A stretch of 11,147 nucleotides of DNA from Pseudomonadota bacterium. Lineage in GTDB: Bacteria; Desulfobacterota; Desulfobaccia; Desulfobaccales; 0-14-0-80-60-11. Within the stretch, counting starts at the first letter, position 1. Every line of letters starts with the position of its first letter. The stretch is from the NCBI GenBank assembly GCA_018897875.1, contig JAHIKF010000203.1:1-11147 (forward strand), in the 5' to 3' direction. Under the pieces are notes generated by a model that made no database searches, was not told where the DNA came from, and saw nothing but the letters and a program-made list of their open reading frames with translations. The position numbers and the translations under genes were made by a program. Below, one piece after another: positions 1 to 5,801 of the stretch.

Positions 1-134
1 AGCACCTGCCCCGTTATCTGGCGGAATTTTGTTACCGCTTTAATCGACGCTTCTGGGAACCCCAAATGTTTAACCGGATGATCACTGCGTGTCTTAATGC
101 TCAAACCGTTACCTTTTCGGAGCTAAGGCAATAA
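1..134 (+). CDS. IS1595/ISXO2-family transposase, C-terminal fragment (5' end outside window)
   Basis: The frame beginning at base 3 is open to a TAA at 132-134 and gives 43 residues, starting HLPRYLAEFCYRFNRRFW. The pattern H-L-x-R-Y-L-x-E-F-x-x-R-F-N-R-R is characteristic of the end of the DDE domain of IS1595/ISXO2-like transposases. There a conserved HxxxYxxEFxxRxNxR motif lies just before the C-terminus. The N-terminus, zinc ribbon and catalytic residues lie left of the window, so it cannot be judged whether the gene is intact. The stop is only 17 bp before the ATG of the transporter gene at 152. The right end of the element must therefore lie at, or overlap, the start of that gene, unless the transposase fragment is a relic. 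Family assignment is from motif memory. Confidence 0.78.
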   Translation, partial: HLPRYLAEFCYRFNRRFWEPQMFNRMITACLNAQTVTFSELRQ

Positions 135-151
135 GCGTATTCGACAATTAC

Positions 152-640
152 ATGAATCCCTACCTGGCCGGCATATTTCTCGGACTGGTGCTGCTGGCTT
201 CCTTCCTCATCCTGGGGGCCGGTCTGGGGGCCTCGGGCGGTGTCGCCCGGCTGGGAGCGGCCCTGGAGGCGACTCTGGCCCCGCAGCACACCCAGGCAAG
301 CGCCTACTTCGGGCCCTGGGGTCCGAACTACCTGAGCTACTACCTGGTGTTCATGTTGCTGGGCACCTTTCTGGGGGGCCTCATCTCGGCTGTAACTGCA
401 AAACGCATCCAGCCCACCGTGGAACGGGGTCAAGCCTGCGGCGTGAAAAAACGGGTGATTTACGCCCTGGTTGGCGGCCTCCTGGTGGGCTTTGCCAGCC
501 GACTGGCCCAGGGCTGCACCTCGGGCCAGGCCTTAACCGGCGGCGCCATGCTTTTGAGCGGCAGCCTGGTCTTCATGGGGACCCTGTTTGCCAGCGGCTA
601 CGCCGCGGCCAGATTTTTCCGGGGACAGTGGCATGATTAA
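152..640 (+). CDS. YeeE/YedE-family sulfur-compound transporter, first half (162 aa)
   Basis: This is a 162-residue membrane protein of the YeeE/YedE (DUF395, sulf_transp) family, whose best-studied member TsuA imports thiosulfate. Hydrophobic segments lie at about 4-22, 62-82, 102-118 and 128-154. The family signature SRLAQGCTSGQALTGG spans about 116-131 and includes Cys122, the kind of cysteine proposed to relay thiosulfate in this family. Full-length TsuA-type proteins are about twice this size, so this is one half of a split transporter. The other half is the next gene, which starts inside this one: its ATG at 633 overlaps the TAA at 638-640. The start at 152 gives the usual MNPYLAG opening, but no Shine-Dalgarno is visible upstream. 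Translation may depend on coupling to the transposase frame that ends 17 bp earlier. Substrate is inferred from family only. Confidence 0.88.
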   Translation: MNPYLAGIFLGLVLLASFLILGAGLGASGGVARLGAALEATLAPQHTQASAYFGPWGPNYLSYYLVFMLLGTFLGGLISAVTAKRIQPTVERGQACGVKKRVIYALVGGLLVGFASRLAQGCTSGQALTGGAMLLSGSLVFMGTLFASGYAAARFFRGQWHD

Positions 641-2639
641 GACCTTTTTCGGCGCCGGCACGTTGGATACCACCGGGGCTTTTCTGGCCGCCCTCATCAT
701 TGGGGTCCTATTCGGGGTGGCCCTGGAGCGGGCTGGCTTCGGTAGCTCCCGGAAGCTGACGGGGGTTTTCTATTTCGAGGACATGGCCGTGATCAAGGTC
801 ATGTTCAGCGCCGTCATCACCGCCATGCTGGGTCTGGCTTACTTTCAGGCCGCAGGGCTCATCAGCCCGGAAGAACTGTATTTTATGCCCACAGTTTATG
901 GAGCCCAGATCCTGGGAGGCCTGATCTTCGGCGTGGGCTTTGTCATGGGTGGCTGGTGCCCGGGTACCGCCGCCGTGGGCTTGGCCTCCGGCAAGCTGGA
1001 CGCCTTGATTTTCTTAGGCGGCGCCATGCTGGGCAGCATCGGCTTCAATGAGCTCTTCCCCGTGATCCAGCCGCTTTACACCTGGGGCAACCAGGGGGTG
1101 GTGTTCATCTACCAGACCCTGGACCTGAGCCTGGGAAGTTTCGCCCTGATTTTCACCCTGGTCGCGGTGGCCTGCTTCTGGGGCGTGGAGTTTCTGGAAC
1201 TGCAGAGGGGCAAAGTGACCGCGGGGGGGCGCGACAAGTTTCTCACCTCCTTCAGTCTGGTCCTGGTGGTTCTGGCCCTGGGGCTCACGCTCTTCCCCGG
1301 CACGCCGGCGCCGTCAGCCGGCCGACCCGCAGGAGAGGCGGATCTCATCGCCCAGGTGGAAAGCGGCCGCGACCACCTGGACCCGGAAGAGTTGGCTGAC
1401 CGCCTGATGCGAGGCGAGCCGAACCTCCTGGTGGTAGATATCCGGCCGGCAGGTGAATATCAGGTTTTCCATATACGGGGTGCGCTCAATATCACTTTAA
1501 GCAAGCTAGCCGAGGAACTGGCGCCTCACAAGAACAAGGGGATGATCGTTCTCTATTCCAACGGGATGACCCATCCGGCCCAGGCTCGGGATTCCCTGTA
1601 TCGCCAGGGTTACGGCAACGTCTATCTCCTGACCGACGGGCTCAAGGGCTTTATGGAGCGGTGCTTAAAGCCGGTGTCGCTGCGGTCCGAGCCTCTGGCG
1701 CCGGCGGCCGCGGCCCGGGTCAGGGCCTGGCGGGCCTATTTCAATCCGGCAACGCCTGGGCCGGCCCCAGCCGCCGGCGCCGCAGCCGCTCCCCGGCCGG
1801 ACCAACTCCCCCAAGCGCTCCCGGGGCTGGTGGATCCCGACTGGCTGGCCCGGCACCTGGGCCAACCCTGGCTCAAGGTCATCGACCTCAGGAGTCAGCC
1901 GGAATATAACTCCGGCCACATTCCCGGCGCGGTCTCGATGAACGTCGGAGGCTTCCGGGGTCTGGTGGACGGAGTGCCCTCCATGCTCCTGCCCCCGCCC
2001 CTCCTGGCCGGGCAGTTTTCCCTGTTGGGCCTCCACCCCACCGATCTGGTGGTGTTCGTCACCGGCGAGAAGTTCCACGACGGCACCCTGGCGGGCATGG
2101 CGGCCGAGCGCCTGGGCCACCGCCGCTATGCCGTGCTCCAGGGAGGGATGGCCAAGTGGCAGGCGGAAAAACGGCCTCTGGACACGGTCTTGCCGGCCGT
2201 GATCCCCAGCCGGTATCCGGTGAGCCCCAAGGATGAATTCACCGTGGACTATCGGCGCGTGTTAACCGCAATGCAGGGGAAAGATGCGATCATTCTCGAC
2301 GTACGCCCCCAGGATTACTTCACCGGGAAAAAGTCCGATGAAGCCCGGGCCGGTCATATCCCAGGGGCGGTCAACCGGCCTTTCTCCGAAGATGTGGTGA
2401 AAACCAACACCGGGGTGGGCTTGAAGCCGATGGACGAATTGGCCCGGGCCTATGAGAAGATCATTCCTTCCAAGGAGACAGCCGTTATCGTCCACTGCCG
2501 CACCGGTCACCAGGCCAGTCAGACCTTTTTTGTGCTGAAACGGTTGCTGGGCTATAAGAACGTTTATTATTACGACGCCGGCTGGACTGAGTGGGCCGCC
2601 CGGCAAGAACTGCCTGTGGCCCCGATGGTGAACAAGTAG
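633..2639 (+). CDS. YeeE/YedE second half-transporter fused to three rhodanese domains (668 aa)
   Basis: Residues 1 to about 222 form the second YeeE-type half (DUF6691-like). They include LERAGFGSSRKLTG at 31-44, the signature GVGFVMGGWCPGT at about 100-112 with Cys109, and roughly six hydrophobic segments, the last at 204-222. Three rhodanese-like domains follow at about 246-348, 399-518 and 535-662. An Ala/Pro-rich linker (about 354-392) separates the first two. Domain 3 keeps the active loop HCRTGHQAS with Cys622. At the equivalent place domain 1 has Ser309 (LYSNGMTH) and domain 2 has Thr477 (VTGEKFHDG), so both are probably catalytically dead. The basic loop at 190-202, just before the last hydrophobic segment, suggests that the rhodaneses face the periplasm. 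The ATG at 633 is preferred over an upstream TTG at 588 because GGGGA sits 7 nt before it and it overlaps the first half by 8 bp. Likely role: thiosulfate or sulfane-sulfur uptake coupled to sulfur transfer. Fusion is seen; function is inferred. Confidence 0.9.
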   Translation: MIKTFFGAGTLDTTGAFLAALIIGVLFGVALERAGFGSSRKLTGVFYFEDMAVIKVMFSAVITAMLGLAYFQAAGLISPEELYFMPTVYGAQILGGLIFGVGFVMGGWCPGTAAVGLASGKLDALIFLGGAMLGSIGFNELFPVIQPLYTWGNQGVVFIYQTLDLSLGSFALIFTLVAVACFWGVEFLELQRGKVTAGGRDKFLTSFSLVLVVLALGLTLFPGTPAPSAGRPAGEADLIAQVESGRDHLDPEELADRLMRGEPNLLVVDIRPAGEYQVFHIRGALNITLSKLAEELAPHKNKGMIVLYSNGMTHPAQARDSLYRQGYGNVYLLTDGLKGFMERCLKPVSLRSEPLAPAAAARVRAWRAYFNPATPGPAPAAGAAAAPRPDQLPQALPGLVDPDWLARHLGQPWLKVIDLRSQPEYNSGHIPGAVSMNVGGFRGLVDGVPSMLLPPPLLAGQFSLLGLHPTDLVVFVTGEKFHDGTLAGMAAERLGHRRYAVLQGGMAKWQAEKRPLDTVLPAVIPSRYPVSPKDEFTVDYRRVLTAMQGKDAIILDVRPQDYFTGKKSDEARAGHIPGAVNRPFSEDVVKTNTGVGLKPMDELARAYEKIIPSKETAVIVHCRTGHQASQTFFVLKRLLGYKNVYYYDAGWTEWAARQELPVAPMVNK

Positions 2640-2736
2640 TTCAGGTTCACTTATGGCGAATAGTTCCCAGGGCCATCTTGAGGAACCTTTCATAGCTTAT
2701 GGTTATCAGGCGTCTTATCGAATCTCTTCCTATGGA

Positions 2737-2763
2737 TTGGTCTGGCTATTTTTACCGTATAAT
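2737..2763 (+). promoter_or_regulatory. possible sigma70-type promoter in the 225-bp gap after the rhodanese gene
   Basis: A perfect TATAAT lies at 2758-2763. The best upstream -35 match is TTGGTC at 2737-2742, 15 bp away, which is short and weak. It would drive the Cys/His-rich peptide gene and possibly the efflux operon, with a start near 2770. The rest of the 2640-2864 gap shows a weak GTTCC/GGAAC inverted repeat around 2663-2687, no T-tract, and no convincing metalloregulator dyad. Confidence 0.35.
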
Positions 2764-2828
2764 GCCATCAAGACCCTTAAGAGAATAACCCCACCATGTA
2801 TCTCAGGGCCAGGTTCTTGGAGAATAAC

Positions 2829-2859
2829 TTGACATGGGGGTATGGAAAGATTATCTATT
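2829..2859 (+). promoter_or_regulatory. possible promoter with consensus -35 directly before the small Cys/His-rich gene
   Basis: A perfect TTGACA lies at 2829-2834. Two -10 options follow: TATCTA at 2852-2857 (17-bp spacer) or TCTATT at 2854-2859 (19-bp spacer, as in MerR-type metal-responsive promoters). In both cases transcription would start around the ATG at 2865, so the peptide would be leaderless or made only from an upstream promoter. No clear dyad lies between the boxes, so MerR-type control is not shown. Confidence 0.35.
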
Positions 2860-2864
2860 ACTCC

Positions 2865-3149
2865 ATGAAATCATCGAGGAACTCCCGCAGACTGGGCATA
2901 ATGATCGTAGGACTCGCCCTCCTATCGACGCTGGCGCTGGCGTGGTTCATCCCCTGCCATGCCGATGTCCATAACTGCGCCGGGGATTGCGCCCACAGCC
3001 AATGCTGCGGCGGCCACTCGATGCCTCTTTTGTCCGCGTCTAACCCCGCACCGATAGTCAAACACTGCGTCTCATCCTATCATGCCGTTGAGGAACAGCC
3101 GGCACGCAACGTCTTTGCCTCCAGCATTTTTCGTCCCCCCCGGGCCTAG
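2865..3149 (+). CDS. small exported Cys/His-rich protein, putative metal-binding (94 aa)
   Basis: A basic start (MKSSRNSRRLG) precedes a hydrophobic stretch at about 11-29, giving a signal peptide or anchor. A metal-ligand cluster follows: Cys31, His32, His36, Cys38, Cys42, His44, Cys47, Cys48, His51 and Met53, then His67, Cys68 and His73. The protein ends in SIFRPPRA. Small exported Cys/His/Met-rich proteins ending in a FRPPR-like tail are often encoded next to RND or copper-resistance operons (DUF2946- or CopL-like proteins); this resemblance is from memory. It probably binds metal in the periplasm and is encoded 74 bp before the efflux operon. The frame is open from an ATG at 2796, but the ATG at 2865 places the charged residues directly before the hydrophobic core. 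Neither start has a strong Shine-Dalgarno, so the start is uncertain. Confidence 0.68.
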   Translation: MKSSRNSRRLGIMIVGLALLSTLALAWFIPCHADVHNCAGDCAHSQCCGGHSMPLLSASNPAPIVKHCVSSYHAVEEQPARNVFASSIFRPPRA

Positions 3150-3223
3150 CCCCTTTCATCTCTTTTAATCTGTTGTTCTCCAATTAATTTCAGTAGTCAC
3201 GCGCGTGGCAACGGAGGTGTGCA

Positions 3224-4462
3224 GTGAACCTCAAGTGCATTGCTGTGGGGGTGGTCCTTGGTCTGGCCCCCCTTTGGTCCGGTGGAGCTATGGCCGGACT
3301 CCGGGCCTATTCTCTCCCGGAACTGGAAGAGATGGCCTTGAAGACGCATCCGGCTTTGCAAGTCGCCGGGGCGGAGATCAAGAAGAGTGAAGCGGAGTTG
3401 CGTATCGCCCGCCAGTATCCCAACCCGGAGGCGGAAGGATCGATGAGCAGCCAAAAGGGCCTGGAAAGCGGCGCCTATGCCACCGGCTATAGCCTTTCTC
3501 TGTCCCAGACCATCGAGTGGCCGGGACGCCGGGGGAAAAGGCAGGAGTCCGCCCGTTTCGGCATCGATGTGGTTAACCAGAAGTTAACCCAGGAACAGAT
3601 CAACGTCCGCGCCCGGTGCCGGGAATTCTTTTACCGGGTGCTGGCCGGCGAGCACTTGCTAAAGATTGCCGCTGAGAATCTGGAGTCGGCCAAAAAACTT
3701 CTGGATATCGCCGAAAAAAGGGTCCGCCTGGGAGAAAGCCGGCCCATTGAACTCATCAAGGCCCGGGTGGAGTTTTTTTCCCTGGAACGGGAATATGACA
3801 AGGCCAAAACCGCCCTGGCAGGAGACCGGCAGGTCTTGCGGCAATTCCTGGGCGCCGCCTTGCCCGCCGATTTCGGCCTGTCCGGCGAAGGCGAAGTTAT
3901 TGAGACGGTCGTACCTCTGAAGCGCTGGCGGGACGCGGCCTTTGCCTCGCATCCGTTGCTGGCGGCCCAGGAGGCCCAGGTCCGCCAGGCGGAGAGCACC
4001 CTGGGGGCGGAGCGCCAGGCCTGGGTGCCGGATGTGACGGTGAAGGTGTTCCACACCCGGGATGTGGACCTCAGGGCCACCGGCGGCGGTCTCAGCATCC
4101 CCCTTCCCTTATGGAACCGCAAGGAAGGCGAAGTAGCCAAGGCCGCAGCCGCCAAAAGCCAGGCCGACTCCGAACTGCGGCTGCTCAAACAAGACCTGGA
4201 AACCAAGCTGGCTTCCCAATACAGCCTCTATGAAACGGCCCGCCGGCAGATGGAGTCTTTCCAGACCGCTATCCTTAAAGAGGCGGCGGAATCTCTCCGG
4301 GTGGCCCAGTTCAGCTATGAGCACGGCGAAACCAGCCTGCTGGAACTCTTGGATTCACGCCGGGTTTATCGGGGAACCGAGCAGGACTACTACAAGGCCC
4401 TGTTGGATTACCGCCTGGCCCGGGTGGAACTCTGGCGATTGGCCGGTGGAGGTGTCAAGTGA
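3224..4462 (+). CDS. czcC: TolC-family outer-membrane channel of heavy-metal efflux system (CzcC-like, 412 aa)
   Basis: This is the outer-membrane factor of a three-part efflux pump. A signal peptide covers residues 1-24 with probable cleavage at AMA|GL. There is no lipobox cysteine at that point, unlike lipidated CusC. The two OEP repeats occupy about 30-210 and 225-405, with long Ala/Glu/Lys-rich helices. They include LPELEEMALKTHPALQVA near the N-terminus and YEHGETSLLELLDSRR near the C-terminus, both typical of CzcC/CusC proteins. The start is GTG at 3224, supported by GGAGG seven nt upstream. The length is normal for the family. The stop TGA (4460-4462) shares a base with the ATG of the adaptor gene, so the two are translationally coupled. 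The channel should dock the inner-membrane pump through the adaptor. The symbol is given by family and gene order; the metal is not established. Confidence 0.9.
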   Translation: MNLKCIAVGVVLGLAPLWSGGAMAGLRAYSLPELEEMALKTHPALQVAGAEIKKSEAELRIARQYPNPEAEGSMSSQKGLESGAYATGYSLSLSQTIEWPGRRGKRQESARFGIDVVNQKLTQEQINVRARCREFFYRVLAGEHLLKIAAENLESAKKLLDIAEKRVRLGESRPIELIKARVEFFSLEREYDKAKTALAGDRQVLRQFLGAALPADFGLSGEGEVIETVVPLKRWRDAAFASHPLLAAQEAQVRQAESTLGAERQAWVPDVTVKVFHTRDVDLRATGGGLSIPLPLWNRKEGEVAKAAAAKSQADSELRLLKQDLETKLASQYSLYETARRQMESFQTAILKEAAESLRVAQFSYEHGETSLLELLDSRRVYRGTEQDYYKALLDYRLARVELWRLAGGGVK

Positions 4463-5778
4463 TGCGGCTGCGGTTGACCAAGACCCGGTGGCTGGTGATT
4501 ATTCTGGCCACTCTGAGTGCGGCGGGCCTCCTGGGGTGGTGGTATGTACGCGAGCGGCACGAGCACGATCAACATGCTGGTCACGACCATGCCCTGCATG
4601 CTGACAAAAAAGAACCCGAGGCGGCGCCGCCGGCTAAAATTGAGACGGCCCCTGCTGATCACGACCATTCCAAACATACTGAAACAAAAGAACCCGAGGC
4701 GCCGGTGCCGGGCCAGGTGAAGCTGACCCCGGAGGCGGTGCAACTGGCTAAAATCGAGACGGCCCCTGTGGTTCTCGGTCCTTTGGATAATCGCGTGTCA
4801 TTTAACGGGGAACTGGTCTTCAACGAAGAGCGCCTGGCTAAAATCCGCTCCCGGGTGCCGGGACGGGTGGTGCAGATCGTCGCCGACTACGGGCACATGG
4901 TGAAGCCGGGGGATGTTCTGGCGATCATCGACAGCGTTGAACTGAGTCAGGCCCAGATGGGCTCCCGGCAAGCCGCGGCTAAATTGAACGCGGCCCAAAA
5001 GGCCTATGACCGGGCCCGCCTGCTTTATGAAGGCAAGGCCATCAGCCGGGCCGAACTCCAGGAGCGCCAGGCCCGGCTGGAAGTCGAGCGGGCCGATCTG
5101 GATTATGCCCAAAACCGCCTCCGCCTTCTGGGGGCCGGCGGCGCCGCGCCCGCGTCTTTGCCGAAAGGCGCCCGGTCCGGGGCGATCTTCGCCCTGCGCT
5201 CACCCATCGCCGGCCGGGTAGTCGACCGTAAAGTCACCCCCGCCCTGGTAGTCAAGGAAGATGAAGAGCTCTTCACCGTGGCCGACACCTCGGCTCTCTG
5301 GTGCTTCGTCCAGATCCCCGAGAAGGACCTGCCTTTAGTGAACGCCGGTTCCCAAGCGACCATAACCGTCAGCTCCTTGTCCCGGGAGGAATTTCCGGGC
5401 CGGGTGGATTACCTGGCCGACATGGTGGACAAGGCCACTCGCACCGTCCGGGCCCGGGTTCGGGTGGATAATCAAAACAACCGCCTCAAAGCCGGCATGT
5501 TCGCCAATATCGCGGTTCGGGTGGACCAGCGCACTGTTTTGAGCGTTCCAGAAACCGCAGTTTTGGCCGCCAACGGCGAGCTCTTTGTCTGCGTGGAAAT
5601 GGCCCCTGGCATCTACCAGAAACATCTTATCAAGACCGGCGTAAAAGGTGGGGGCCGGGTGGAGGTTCTGGAAGGTCTGGCGGAGAATGAGCCGGTGGTG
5701 GTGCAGGGAGGCTTCACCCTGAAATCCGAACTGGAAAAGGGCGCCTTCCAGGGCTGCGGCAGTGGGCATGCCCATTAA
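4462..5778 (+). CDS. czcB: periplasmic adaptor (membrane-fusion) subunit of RND metal efflux, His-rich N-terminus (438 aa)
   Basis: This adaptor links the pump to the outer-membrane channel. It has a membrane anchor at about 10-28. Next comes a His-rich linker with His33, 35, 38, 41, 43, 46, 67, 69 and 72. The barrel-sandwich/lipoyl half-motifs begin with IRSRVPGRVVQIVADYG and include GDVLAI. The alpha-hairpin follows (AAQKAYDRARLLYEGKAISR), then a beta-barrel and a membrane-proximal domain ending in VVVQGGFTLKSELEK. The C-terminus GCGSGHAH adds a further possible metal ligand set, and such His/Cys tails occur in CzcB/CusB proteins. Start: ATG 4462 with GGAGG nine nt upstream; the adjacent GTG at 4459 would add one residue. 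The linker contains diverged internal repeats (see separate entry). Extra histidines suggest metal capture in the periplasm; this is inference. Confidence 0.92.
   Translation: MRLRLTKTRWLVIILATLSAAGLLGWWYVRERHEHDQHAGHDHALHADKKEPEAAPPAKIETAPADHDHSKHTETKEPEAPVPGQVKLTPEAVQLAKIETAPVVLGPLDNRVSFNGELVFNEERLAKIRSRVPGRVVQIVADYGHMVKPGDVLAIIDSVELSQAQMGSRQAAAKLNAAQKAYDRARLLYEGKAISRAELQERQARLEVERADLDYAQNRLRLLGAGGAAPASLPKGARSGAIFALRSPIAGRVVDRKVTPALVVKEDEELFTVADTSALWCFVQIPEKDLPLVNAGSQATITVSSLSREEFPGRVDYLADMVDKATRTVRARVRVDNQNNRLKAGMFANIAVRVDQRTVLSVPETAVLAANGELFVCVEMAPGIYQKHLIKTGVKGGGRVEVLEGLAENEPVVVQGGFTLKSELEKGAFQGCGSGHAH
4582..4768 (+). repeat. diverged internal repeats encoding the His-rich linker of the adaptor protein
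   Basis: CACGACCAT occurs at 4582-4590 and 4660-4668, and AAAGAACCCGAGGCG at 4609-4623 and 4687-4701. Both pairs are 78 bp (26 codons) apart. In addition GGCTAAAATTGAGACGGCCC, continuing to CTG, at 4632-4654 recurs at 4746-4768 with one change, 114 bp (38 codons) apart. In protein terms HDH...KEPEA is doubled, and AKIETAP occurs at residues 58-64 and 96-102. This looks like in-frame duplication followed by partial divergence. Confidence 0.8.
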
Positions 5779-5801
5779 ACCGGGCGGCAAGGAGACTGAA
5801 G

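Noticed and set aside
588..632. TTG start adding 15 residues to the second transporter half
   Set aside because: The ATG at 633 has a GGGGA seven nt upstream and matches the typical start of the family; the added residues are read from within the first half's coding sequence.
2659..2690. Intrinsic terminator after the rhodanese gene
   Set aside because: The GTTCC/GGAAC stem is only 5 bp with a long loop, and only three T residues follow.
3198..3207. Palindrome CACGCGCGTG before the channel gene as an operator
   Set aside because: A 10-bp alternating GC palindrome is easily met by chance in GC-rich DNA and matches no metal-regulator operator I know.
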